DNA of 64,000 nt, from contig JAJDCD010000012.1 of the NCBI GenBank assembly GCA_029261035.1, positions 62,001 through 126,000 of the forward strand, given 5' to 3'. This DNA is from Candidatus Omnitrophota bacterium. GTDB lineage: Bacteria; Omnitrophota; Omnitrophia; Omnitrophales; JACROU01. Below the pieces are notes generated by a model, which saw only the letters and a list, made by a program, of their open reading frames with translations, searched no databases and was not told the origin of the DNA. How positions within the stretch are numbered: position 1 is the first letter of the stretch; each line of letters begins with the position of its first letter. A program made the translations under genes and the position numbers. This document shows positions 35,641 to 46,200 of the stretch, in pieces.

Positions 35641-36738
35641 TCTTTTCTGACTCATCTTATCATTAATCCAGTTTTTTAGCTTAAGATCAAAAACTTCCCC
35701 TCTAAAGCTAAGCGCATGTTCTTTAATTTTCTTTCGATCAAAGGTCAAGGATTCGAATTGACGCACTGCATGTAAAATGGACTCCTTATCCTGACTTTCA
35801 AAGAAAACCCCAGAATAAAAGACTCCATCTTCTTTATAAGGTACAACTGTTTCAGTAACGCCCCCTTCCCCAAAAGCAATTACAGGCGTTCCCATAATTT
35901 GCGCCTCTAAAGGAGTAATTCCAAAATCCTCGAGGCCAGGAAAGATGAAAGCCTTTGCGTTGGCATAATAAGACTTCAATACAGAGTCCTCTACCCAACC
36001 CAAAAACTCAATATTTGTTTTTGAGCTCTGTTTAAGTTCATTCAAACAAGGTCCCGTCCCAATAACCTTTAACTCATACCCTAAATCATTAAATGCTTCC
36101 ACAGCCAAATCAATTCTCTTATACGGAACAAGTGCTGATAAAACTAAATAAAAAGGCCTATCTTCCAAAATAGAATCTTCGGAATTCAAATCTACAGGGG
36201 GATGAATTACCTCAGCATCCCTTTGATAATAATTTTCTATTCTCTTTTTAACTTCAAAAGAATTCGCACAATAATAATCCACTTCCTGCGCTGTGGCATA
36301 ATCCCATCGCTTCAACCAACTCAAAATCCATATAGCTAAAAACCCATAAATTTTACCTTTAAAATATTCCTTCTGAAATTTCCAAGCATAACGAATAGGG
36401 GTATGACAATAACAAAGATGCAGCGCCTCTTTAGGTTTCACTATCCCCTTTGCCACACAATGACTGCTCGAAATAATTAAATCATATTTCTTCAAATTAA
36501 AAAGTCGGATAGTCCAAGGGAAAAAAGGAAGTAAGAAAGGATACACTTTTCCAATTCCCGGAACATACTGCAGCCATGAAGTCTTAATATTTCTAGAAGC
36601 TAAATATGGCGATATTTTTTTTCGATCACAAAATAGAGTGTAAATATCACTCTCAGGATACAGTCGGGCTATATGTTCTAAAACCTTTTCTCCACCCCTT
36701 TGCCTAATAAGCCAATCATGAATTAATGCAACTTTCAT
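35617..36738 (-). CDS. GT4 glycosyltransferase (mannosyltransferase WbaZ-like)
   Basis: A GT-B glycosyltransferase of the surface-glycan cluster. It starts MKVALIHDWLIRQRGGEKVLE, a typical opening of the GT4 group that includes WbaZ, and has CYCHTPIRYAWKFQKEY. The C-terminal donor-binding region is LVLSALVPYKRIDLAVEAF with FPGLEDFGITPLEAQIMGTP. The start at 36738 lies one base past the stop of the preceding GT4, overlapping its GGAATGG end; a start 15 bases further upstream would add MGMDK. The C-terminal residues (LSLPSG) come from the repeat at 35615-35640, so the natural end may have been altered. About 373 aa. Confidence 0.86.
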   Translation of the reverse strand: MKVALIHDWLIRQRGGEKVLEHIARLYPESDIYTLFCDRKKISPYLASRNIKTSWLQYVPGIGKVYPFLLPFFPWTIRLFNLKKYDLIISSSHCVAKGIVKPKEALHLCYCHTPIRYAWKFQKEYFKGKIYGFLAIWILSWLKRWDYATAQEVDYYCANSFEVKKRIENYYQRDAEVIHPPVDLNSEDSILEDRPFYLVLSALVPYKRIDLAVEAFNDLGYELKVIGTGPCLNELKQSSKTNIEFLGWVEDSVLKSYYANAKAFIFPGLEDFGITPLEAQIMGTPVIAFGEGGVTETVVPYKEDGVFYSGVFFESQDKESILHAVRQFESLTFDRKKIKEHALSFRGEVFDLKLKNWINDKMSQKRDLSLPSG

Positions 36739-36739
36739 C

Positions 36740-37852
36740 TTATCCATTCCCAACTGCTTTTTTATATACTTCTAAGGTCTGTTTAGCTGTTTTATCCCAA
36801 GAAAAACGTTTTAACTCTTTCTTTCCTCTTTTAACCAACTCTTTTCTCAAACCCTCATCATTATAAAGATCTAATAACTTCCTCTTAATATCCCCTTCGT
36901 TTTCAGGATCTACAAACAAGGCCCCACTCCCTGCAATTTCAGGCAAAGATGAGACATTAGATGCTATCACTGCTGTATCCGTAGCAAAAGCCTCTAATAA
37001 AGGAAGTCCAAAACCTTCTTGGAGAGAAAGAAATAAAAAACATTCTGCCAACTCATAAATCGCTTTCAAATCTTCATGAGGCACATTATCTAAATGAAGA
37101 ATCCAACCTTCAGCAACTGCTTCCTGTATTTTTTGATTAATTTCAGGATGGTTTGAAAAAGTTTTACCTACCAAAACCAATTTCATACTCCTTCCGGTCT
37201 TACTCCTCACTTGAGAAAAACAATTGATCATTCTTAATATATTTTTATTTGGCTTCATCGTTCCTACAAACAAAGCAAATCGCTCCGGAAGAGAGTATTT
37301 AGACTTTGCATAATCTTGAGATGCCATCCCTCCATTTAAATTAAAGTCTCCGCGCAAAGCCTCATGTATCACATTTCCTTTTACAACATCCACATTCAAG
37401 ATACTTTTTACATCATCCAAAGTCGATTGAGAAACACTAATCCATTGTTTTGATTTTTGACATGCTTTTTTAATTAAGTATTTCGCGTAATGATAAGCCA
37501 ATTGATTTGGCAAAAACTCTGGATGTTTTAAATGATTCACGTCATGAATAGTGGTTACCATATCCCCTCTAAAAAAAATAGGTACGTTATAATGTGGAAT
37601 ATGAAGCAAATTAACACGATACTGAAAAACGGGGTGTACCACCTGCTCCTTCAAAGAGTAAATGGGATGATCACAATCCACAATCAACGTCTTAGCATGA
37701 ATCCCTTTAATTTTTTGCTTCAACATATTTTTTGGGCCAAATAAAACATACTGGTTTCCTCGGTCCATGGGAAGCATATGGTTTAATAAATTTTCTATAT
37801 AAATTCCAATACCCGAATGGTTTATCATTCGGGCATCAAACCCAATTCGCAT
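36740..37852 (-). CDS. GT4 glycosyltransferase
   Basis: A second GT-B glycosyltransferase. It begins MRIGFDARMINHSGIGIYIE, the usual GT4 opening, and has LFVGTMKPNKNILRMINCF and the signature LSLQEGFGLPLLEAF followed by SNVSSLPEIAGSGALFVDPE. The start at 37852 is preceded by AAAGGA about 6 bases upstream. The frame stays open to 37996, but those 48 residues (NPERSEGSEILRRCTPQND and flanks) are encoded by the repeats at 37900-37957, so they are excluded. The protein is 370 aa. It ends one base before the next glycosyltransferase starts, consistent with an operon. Confidence 0.9.
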   Translation of the reverse strand: MRIGFDARMINHSGIGIYIENLLNHMLPMDRGNQYVLFGPKNMLKQKIKGIHAKTLIVDCDHPIYSLKEQVVHPVFQYRVNLLHIPHYNVPIFFRGDMVTTIHDVNHLKHPEFLPNQLAYHYAKYLIKKACQKSKQWISVSQSTLDDVKSILNVDVVKGNVIHEALRGDFNLNGGMASQDYAKSKYSLPERFALFVGTMKPNKNILRMINCFSQVRSKTGRSMKLVLVGKTFSNHPEINQKIQEAVAEGWILHLDNVPHEDLKAIYELAECFLFLSLQEGFGLPLLEAFATDTAVIASNVSSLPEIAGSGALFVDPENEGDIKRKLLDLYNDEGLRKELVKRGKKELKRFSWDKTAKQTLEVYKKAVGNG

Positions 37853-37899
37853 AATATTCCTTTGTTTCTCAATATGATTTATTATATATTTCAACATTC

Positions 37900-37957
37900 T
37901 GTCATTCTGAGGAGTACAACGACGAAGAATCTCAGACCCTTCGCTTCGCTCAGGATT
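37900..37957. repeat. GACGAAGAATCT-type intergenic repeat, copy 1
   Basis: The element begins TGTCATTCTGAGGAGTACAA, contains GACGAAGAATCTCAGA and ends with CGCTTCGCTCAGGAT, so its ends are imperfectly inverted. A related copy is at 57034-57106. It lies upstream of the GT4 gene and next to the TGTCATTCC element at 37999. Confidence 0.75.
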
Positions 37958-37998
37958 GTATGTGTTTAGTAATTCGATGACAAAACAATGAGACAAAG

Positions 37999-38099
37999 TG
38001 TCATTCCCGAAATCTTTTGTCGGGAATCCATAATACTTACGTATTACTGCTCATTTTGCCAAAAACCTGGATCCCCGATACAAACATTCGGGGATGACA
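37999..38099. repeat. TGTCATTCCC...GGGGATGACA palindromic element, copy 2
   Basis: This 101-bp element begins TGTCATTCCCGA and ends CATTCGGGGATGACA, with inverted ends. It contains the hairpin TTCCCGAAATCTTTTGTCGG with GAA after it. It ends 4 bases before the heptosyltransferase stop codon. It is related to the element at 30714-30790. Confidence 0.8.
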
Positions 38100-38103
38100 A
38101 ACT

Positions 38104-39261
38104 TTACAACTTCTCGTTTAACACTTCTTTTTGTTTTACCAAACTTTCAAAAGCTTGTAACACATCCTCAACTTCAATCCATTCCATACATTGATGATGA
38201 ATAAGAGGACATACTTTCTCCTCACATGGAGAACACTCAATATCTTTATAAACAACCTCGGACAGAGTTGCTTTGGGCTCCCATTCATCATGACGATTCG
38301 TTCCGCTAAAAATTGTCAAACAAGCCGCTCCGCAAGCACCAGCGACATGAGCTGGGCCAGAATCATTGCCTATAAAATAATCTGTAATACTCAACAAATC
38401 TGAAAGTTGCTTTAAATCTGTCCTGCCAATCAAATTAAATAAATGTTTCTCTTTCAAAAAATCTAAGGAAAGCGTCGCTTCATTTTCTTTACCAATCAAA
38501 ACAATTTGATATTTATCTTGCTGCAATATAGAGTTTAATACCGTTGTGAATTTTTTAACATCCCACTGTTTCGATGGATAGCCAGCACCTAAATGAGCAG
38601 CTACCAGAGGCCTACTGGTATCCCGCCCTAATTCTTTCATCTTTTCCAACATCTGCTCTTGTCGTTCGGCTTTAATTTCTAAAACAGGCTGTGTCACCGA
38701 AGTATTTCTATGGGTTAACGTTGACAGCAAAGCATTACACTTATCCACCTCATGAACTCGCAATGGATGAATGGGGGCCGAATTCAACATAAAACCCCCT
38801 CCGCGAACACCGTAAGAGACTCTAAATTTAACTCCTGAAAGAAATAAGAGATAAAAAATGGAGCGAATATCCCCTCTAAGATCAAACCCCAAATCGTACC
38901 CTTCTTTTCTGAGGTTGAGTATCAGAGAAAAAAGCTTTCTAACACTTAAGCGTTTCTTTTTTGACAACCAATGATTTTCAAGCCCAATAACCTGGTCAAT
39001 TCTTGAGTCTTTCTCAAACAAAGGTGCAAATGCTTTATCGCACAGTAAATGAATTTCTGCTCCAGGGAATACATTCCTAATATTCGAATAAAAAGGAGCA
39101 CTCAGAATAATGTCCCCCAGATGATCTAATCGGACAATCAATACTTTCCTAACTTCTTTTGGACATTTCTTTGATTTAAACAAGAAAAATAGACTGCCAA
39201 TTAAATCAAGAAAAAAAACACTAACCCAGGTTTTCTTCTTCTTAAAAACATAATCAAACAT
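38104..39261 (-). CDS. ADP-heptose:LPS heptosyltransferase family protein (GT9)
   Basis: GT9 enzymes add heptose to the lipopolysaccharide core at the inner membrane. The 385-aa product has VRKVLIVRLDHLGDIILSAP around residues 35-55 and FIGNDSGPAHVAGACGAACL around 295-315, the two diagnostic motifs. A PCEEKVCPLIHHQCM cysteine cluster lies near the end, as is common in GT9. About 30 residues including a hydrophobic segment precede the usual start. The 3' end of its reading frame overlaps nothing; the 5' end overlaps the CDP-alcohol transferase stop by 8 bases. Confidence 0.9.
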   Translation of the reverse strand: MFDYVFKKKKTWVSVFFLDLIGSLFFLFKSKKCPKEVRKVLIVRLDHLGDIILSAPFYSNIRNVFPGAEIHLLCDKAFAPLFEKDSRIDQVIGLENHWLSKKKRLSVRKLFSLILNLRKEGYDLGFDLRGDIRSIFYLLFLSGVKFRVSYGVRGGGFMLNSAPIHPLRVHEVDKCNALLSTLTHRNTSVTQPVLEIKAERQEQMLEKMKELGRDTSRPLVAAHLGAGYPSKQWDVKKFTTVLNSILQQDKYQIVLIGKENEATLSLDFLKEKHLFNLIGRTDLKQLSDLLSITDYFIGNDSGPAHVAGACGAACLTIFSGTNRHDEWEPKATLSEVVYKDIECSPCEEKVCPLIHHQCMEWIEVEDVLQAFESLVKQKEVLNEKL

Positions 39262-40084
39262 GAGGTTTCACTTTGTCTTTAAATTCTTGATCTAATGTTT
39301 TGTTTTTAATTAAATTAAAGCAACGAGCAGAAAATACAGTAGGAAGAACAATCGCATAGAACAAAACAAACCATTCTTGAATTGCTAAAGATAGAAATTT
39401 CAATTCAACAAATAGACCTATCAAACTCGCAAAGGTCAAAACATTCATTAAGACATGGATGTCTGTCAATTTACACAAGAAGATAAAACAAATTTTAAAT
39501 ATATTTTTAGATTTTTCATTTGATTGAGAAGAACTCTCATCTTTAGTGTTAACAATATCAATCGACCGCCACTGATTAAAATCGATCCAGTGAAAAAATG
39601 CTTTCCACTTCGCATCAAAAAACATAGAAACAAAAGCCATAAATAAGGCGCTAATAGCACCCAGAACCAACATGAACACATGTCCCTGACTGAAATAAGC
39701 TCCCACACCCAACCCGATAAAGATAACTGAATGCACCGTATAATGCGTTATATAATCAAAAAATACCCCCGTAACACCTGCTGTTTTTCTATATCGAGCA
39801 ACCTGACCATCCACATGGTCTAATAAGTACCAAAATTGAAGTAGAAGAGCCCCAAGAAAAAGCCCCCAAGCAGTAGGGCAAGCAAAAGCGACTGCTGAGG
39901 CAATCCCTATTAATATAGAAAAAAACGTGACTTGATTCGCTGTCACCGAGGTATAAAGCAAGGGACGAGTTACATACAAAGCTAAATCTCGAATAATATG
40001 GCGGACATACCAGTTACCATACCCCTTTTCCTTATAATGAGGTTTCTGGCAAATAGCTCTCAATTCTTTAATCGACTCAACCAT
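39254..40084 (-). CDS. CDP-alcohol phosphatidyltransferase family membrane protein
   Basis: Enzymes of this family join an alcohol to a CDP-activated lipid or headgroup in the membrane. The motif appears as DHVDGQVARYRKTAGVTGVF followed by FDYITHY. The standard form DxxDGxxAR...GxxxDxxxD is present except that the final Asp is His. About six hydrophobic segments surround it. The start is placed at 40084 (MVESIKELRAICQ) because AAGGAGA lies 7 bases upstream; in-frame ATGs at 40120 and 40135 lack such a site. The 276-aa product begins the glycan cluster, so it may make a phosphodiester-linked surface component. The substrate is unknown. Confidence 0.84.
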   Translation of the reverse strand: MVESIKELRAICQKPHYKEKGYGNWYVRHIIRDLALYVTRPLLYTSVTANQVTFFSILIGIASAVAFACPTAWGLFLGALLLQFWYLLDHVDGQVARYRKTAGVTGVFFDYITHYTVHSVIFIGLGVGAYFSQGHVFMLVLGAISALFMAFVSMFFDAKWKAFFHWIDFNQWRSIDIVNTKDESSSQSNEKSKNIFKICFIFLCKLTDIHVLMNVLTFASLIGLFVELKFLSLAIQEWFVLFYAIVLPTVFSARCFNLIKNKTLDQEFKDKVKPHV

Positions 40085-40207
40085 GGCTATCTCCTTAAAT
40101 TCATTCTTCTGTATAGACATTCTCTTGGTCTGCAAACAAACATGTATTGTACCAATCTTTAGAGAATTAAGGAAGGAGATCTCTGTAAAGGGTTTATTTA
40201 TAAGTAA

Positions 40208-43200
40208 TTAGGCAGCAATCTGGATTAAATACTGTGCCATTGCATTCTTGAAGAGGTGTTTTGTAAACTCTTCTAATCGCACTCTATATCGGCCAGATTC
40301 TTTGGAGAAATAACCTTCTCGGTTTTTTCCCTGATCTAAAAGAAGGGATAAAGATGCCATCAAAGCAAAAGGAGATCGCTCAAGAACAATGTGATTATCT
40401 GATCGATCTGCACTGCCTGAGTTCGAATAGTTAATGATTGGATAAAACGTTCTATTCTTCCCGAGACTATTTTTAAGTTGCTTCAACAGGGATTCAAGGT
40501 CTCTATCAACAAATTTAAATTGCTGATTATTTACATAATCCGCTTGAAGCACAACTTTCTCATCTTTAATAATTATAATTTGGCTATTAGCTAAACTTAA
40601 GAACTGTTGAACACCCACCACTTCTTCGACTTCAGAATTCCGAAGCAAATCATTCCAAACAGAAGCTTTTATAATAAGATATTTTTCTTCTTCTAACCTT
40701 AAAGCATCAAAAAATAAATTCTCTACCCTCGAACCTTTCTCTCCCAAACTGGATGCACTTAAAGCCTCTTCAGAAAATACTGCTGTTAAGCCAGCGCCTA
40801 ACAGTTGAAACACATCTTTAAGAGGGTCTTCATCACCAACGTTCTCTAATTTCCCCTTGATACTTTCTACATCAATCCCTTTAATCACTTCCTGAACTCG
40901 TTTAAGCACTTTTGATATTGAGAATTCCTCTTCTAAATCCATGTTTAAAATAGTATTTTCCAGAATTTTCAATTCGATCTTTTGTTTTAAACTCTCACCT
41001 TCATCTAACTGTTCTGATAACATTCTAATCTCATCTATAAATTGCTCTAATCCTTTCACCTGTATTCTTTGATTGAGATAATCGTACAAATCTTCCATCG
41101 AAGAAGCCACTGTCGGAATACCTCCAAGTAAAATCGAAATTAAGTTGGTTTTCTGATCCAAATCACTGATGACTACATTTTTAGGTTCTCTTTCATATAG
41201 GTTAGGGTTACCAAGAAAAGTTGCTATTTTTTCAAATATCTCAGCTAATTCATGGGAAGATTTAATGTTCTTAATGGAAATATCATAATAAGAAAGGATA
41301 CGTTCACTGTGCAGATTACCTGTAAGAACTTCTTCTAATTTAACTCTAATATATTTACTTACCCTATCGGATTCCTCTACTTCCACATATTCTTCTACAG
41401 CCTCATGCAATAACAGCTGTTCTTTTTCTTCTGCCGTTAAAAGCTCAAACTGAGTTTTTGTAATTAAGAGAGATCGGTATAAAGGATTGAAGGAAGTTCT
41501 GAGGGCAAGGATAGGGATTTGTTTTACAGGAGTTTGAGCTTCTTCGGAGTCGTAAATATCTAAAACAAAATAATTCTTCTCTCCATCATAATGCACCACT
41601 CTCTTCTTTCCATCATTCAAGTATATTCTTTCCTCAAAAGCTTCTTCAATCACATGCCAATGAGTCTTCTTTCCAATTGAAAATATTTGAGCTAATGGAC
41701 TCATTGATAAAACAGTTTTTTCAATACGCCTACTCACTTTTGGCAGAACAACTGAAACTATCGCATCTTTAATATCTTCACGAATAACTTCGGGTGCTTT
41801 TGCATACACAGAAACATTTAGGTTTCCAAAGATAGCAAACACAAAATACTCTAAAATATATTCTAACTTTTCACGCTCTAAATCGCTCAATTTTAACTTA
41901 GTTGTTTTTAACAGCTCCACAATATCCTCTGTTGAACGCAATCCTTTATTAGGATCTACAAGCATTTTTTCGTCAGCAATTATTTTTAATGCCCTGTAAA
42001 CCAAAGAAGTACGTTCTAGATAATTTAAAACAAAACGAATTTTATCTTCCGGTCGAACAAAGTAAGTACCTCTAATCTCGGACTGATGTTTATCCAATGA
42101 TTGCTTAAAATCCTCAAAAGTAATTTGATCTGGAACTAGCTCCGCTCTTTCTCTAATTATAGGAAGGGCTCTGTATTTAGCCTTAACCATAATCTCCATG
42201 GTAGCTTTTTCACCCATAACTCTTTTACCTTTATCATTGATATAAGCTAGCGGATAAACATGTTCTCGGTTTTTCTTTCCTACTGAAATCCCATTAAACT
42301 GAAGGTAACTATAATCATTACCATAAAACTCGCCCTGATCCCCAATCTTTAAAATCTCATTTACATGAACCGAAACTCCCGTTTCTCTTTCTATGTGTTC
42401 AACAAAATCTTCCAGAGAAGAAGCTTTGTCTGTTCCCAGAGGCATAAAATCAATAGACCTTCTCCCACTAATCATAGCTGTAAAGGGAATTCCGTCCGTT
42501 ACCAATGCAGCCTGTAATCGGGTTACATAAGGTAGCGCATTCCTTATATCCCGGAAATGTAATCGAAAGTAATTCTTCCTTTTTTGTAAAAATGCATGGT
42601 TTTTTTCTGTCAGTTCTTTTTCTGATTTTGCTTGTTTAAGAACAATTCCCATTGTCTTCAAAACCCCTTTAACGTCCTGTTCGCCTCTTCTAAAACTATA
42701 ATTCCCAGGCCACAATCTTTTTGGCTGACGAACTAAATTTCCGAAGCCATCCAATATTTCTGCTCCATTATCTGCATAAACAATCAGATACCTAGCATCC
42801 TCATCATCCATCCCAGAAGTTCTCAATGCCTCGTACACCTTTTTCATTTCGGGCTTACTCGCCAATCGAGCCGTTGCGAAAGAAACAAAAACCTTACCCT
42901 TTAGCAATTTAACTAAAAGTTCTATCGCTTTTTTTGACAATTTGCCATGCTCAAGCGTTAAAGTACCGTCAATATCCAGCATCGTTGCAACAAACTGGGT
43001 TTTTATTAATTCCTCAAATTCTTTTTTTTCTAACAGCTCAACCAAATCATAAATCACTTTAGCTTTAGGGTATACTTTTCTCTCTTTATACAACCCTTTA
43101 AAATGAGGTTTTCCATCGAGAGATTTCCTTGCCGGTTCTATATGCATACGATAGAGACTCCCTGCTCCATCATTGATAATATCCGCCTTATACAAAGCAA

Positions 43201-46200
43201 AAGCCATTCTAAAAAGGTCTCTTCGATTCAACTTGTCTTTCAATTCCTCCGAAGGCGTAAAAGCGTTATCTACTAAATCTTGAGGGGTTCTAGGTTTTGG
43301 GTTAGCGTGATGCTTAAACATGTCTCCAAATTGATCTGCAATTAAAATAGCCTCAACAATTTTAATTTCATCGTTTGAAAACCCTAAGGAAGGTAGAAAC
43401 TGATAAGCAAACTCAATTGATTTTTCTTCGTGAAGTAAATGTTGTTCATCATAAAGAGCTCTCTCAGTCTTTTTATCTGCTGTTATCGTGGCTTTCCCAA
43501 CATCATGCATCAAAGCTGCCGCTCGAATTAAAGCTCTTGGATTCATACCTGGTATATTAATGCTATTAAAACCATCTGTATCCACACCCTTAAGTACATT
43601 TTGAGTGTGTTGCTGAATATCAAGAGCCAATGGACGACCCCGACCATCCTTACCTCTTCTTCCCGCGGGTCTTTCCATCAAAGATAATAAAGGGGGTGGT
43701 AAATATTTAAAAATCTTTTTAATATTCAATCTAAAAGTAACATCATCGGTCTCTAACATTTTCTTTACTTGACGACTGCCTTCAACATCCGATAACTGGT
43801 AGATTTCTTTCACATAAGCTCGTGCTTCTTTCAGAGTTGTAATAATATTATTTGCTACAGTTTCATCGCTTTTACTTTCAAAACCTGCAGAATAAACAAT
43901 TTGCTTAATTTGCCTATCTGTTAATTTAGCTATTTTTTTCGCCATTCTTTTTTGAGCGGCTCTACCTAACTCCGTTTGAATAAATCCAAAAAACTCTCTC
44001 TCATAATCGGTAATTGCTACAGAGGCATAGGTCCCCGGCTTTGTTATATCGGTAGGGTCACCCATAAAATCTTTGATGGCTTGAATATTAAAACCCTCAT
44101 TCTTTAAAGTCCCACGAGCCCGATAGTGAAAACTGCCTCCAAAGTCCCAAACGACAGGATTTCCATTAAGTCTTACAGAATTATCTATTCCGTTATTTTG
44201 TTTTGCTCTACCATCATAGTTCAGAGTAATCATATCAAACAAAAAACGTTCTAACACTTCATTGCTTTTTCTCAGTTGCTCATCTGAACCTTCTGGAAAC
44301 TTTTCTATAAGTCCCGGAATTCTTTTACTAGCAATGGCATATTCCGTACTCCCCGTTCCTGGGTGTGTCATTTTAATAATACGCACATCTGTGGGCACAT
44401 TTACCCCTAACTCTTTTGCCATTCTCCAAGCAACATACTCTGTTCTTAATTGGTTAATTTCAGGGTAAAATTTAACGTAGTACTCATCTCCATTCGATTT
44501 TCTTTTCATAAATCGAGCTTTGTTAGACCCAAAAGGTCCCCAAGGAGTAGTCCCCGTTAAATCCTCACTCAGCTCATGCCCCTGAATCAACATGTACATC
44601 CATGAAGTTATTTTAATTTTTCCGTCTTCATTGAAATAATCTGCCAATTTAGAAAGGAAGGTTGTTTCAGCTATATCCGAATTAGGAGTTTCTCTAAAAA
44701 AATGGCTTATTTCATCTTTTTTCGCTTGATCTAAAGCCACGCCATTCAATTCACCACGACGAATAATTCGATTAAGAGCATCAACAAAAGAGTGATTATC
44801 TTCATTGCTATGCACACCTACCAGAATACCCATTCCATTTTCAAATGGATTTTGATTTCTGATTACCTCCTCATAAATCTCACTTTCATCAATTAATCGA
44901 AAATGATCCAGCTCAGCAGGAGACATTTTTCTTTCTCCCACCCCAAACCTACCACTGGATTTATCAAAAAAATCACTCGCTCTCAGAGATGTAATCACCT
45001 CTCCTCTATCATCCATTAACTGTTCTTTAATTGCTTTGAGTTGTTGAAAATGTTCTTGTTTTATAAATACAACCCCTAATTGACTTACAGGAATAAGTCC
45101 TTTAAAAGGGATGACAGGTAGCTTTCTATGCCCAAAATCAATACCTCTTGTAATTTTGGCTTCATTGTAATATTCGCTTGGAATCAAAAATAGAGCTCCG
45201 TTATAATCAATAAATTGCTGACTACCCGCCCCATAACCACCGCCACCTTCTCGGATCACATAATCATATTCATTTGCTATATAACGGACATCTGATTTCC
45301 CCTGATTTCTTGCTTTACGATCCGTAATAGGAGGCTGTAAACCTCGAGTAATTCCATCTAAAAAAGCTTCTGTTCCTGTAACAGAACGAATAAGCCATTG
45401 CCCTTTAGGAAAAACATCTTCTTCGTTCAACGTTCCTTCAGGGGCAGCTCCATGATAAAGCCTTCCTGTATTCAAACGTCTATAGATAGCCCTGTATTTT
45501 GTTTTTGGGTAGGAAAACAAGAGCTCTAAAATATTATTTCGATACTGTTTCCCAAAAACAACTTCGATTAAAGATCTTTTGATTCTTCTCTTAGCTTTAC
45601 TTCTATCATCTTCAATAACAGCTTCCAAAACTTTTTCTTTTTTTAATTGTTTCATAATCCATTCAGCAACTTCAAATGCTTTTTCACTATCGGATATATT
45701 CTGAGAAGCTCTATAGCGAATTCCATCTATAGCACTTAATTTGATTTGCTCAGCAACGTAACGATACAAGCTTTTATCAAAAACGTCATTAATCACTTTC
45801 ATTACTTCGACCGTTGAAGAAATTTTTCCTAGTGCCTCTAAAGCTTTTTGACGCAAATTCGCAGATATTTTTTCATCCTTAAAGATCTCAATAATAAACT
45901 TTTCTGAGCTTTCATTCGCCAAACGGCCATTCACTTCAATAAGAACACTCAACAGTTCCTCATTAATCGAAGACTCTATAAGAGCTTTACGCAATAAATT
46001 CCTCAAAGTTCTATCAGCCCCTGAAGGCCTTGCATTCGCTACTAAATTCAATATTTCTTTCTTTAGATCTACATTTGTTAATTGCTCATACATGTTAAGC
46101 AAAGTCAGCGCCCAATCGGGATGATTAACATGAACAATCCCTTGGACTAATTCAAAGAGATAAACCTCTCCTTTTTCCGTTAATTTTTCCGAGCCAAATC

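Noticed and set aside
37853-37996. N-terminal extension of the GT4 glycosyltransferase (48 residues)
   Set aside because: Encoded by the GACGAAGAATCT repeat; the family-typical start MRIGFDARM is downstream with a ribosome-binding site.
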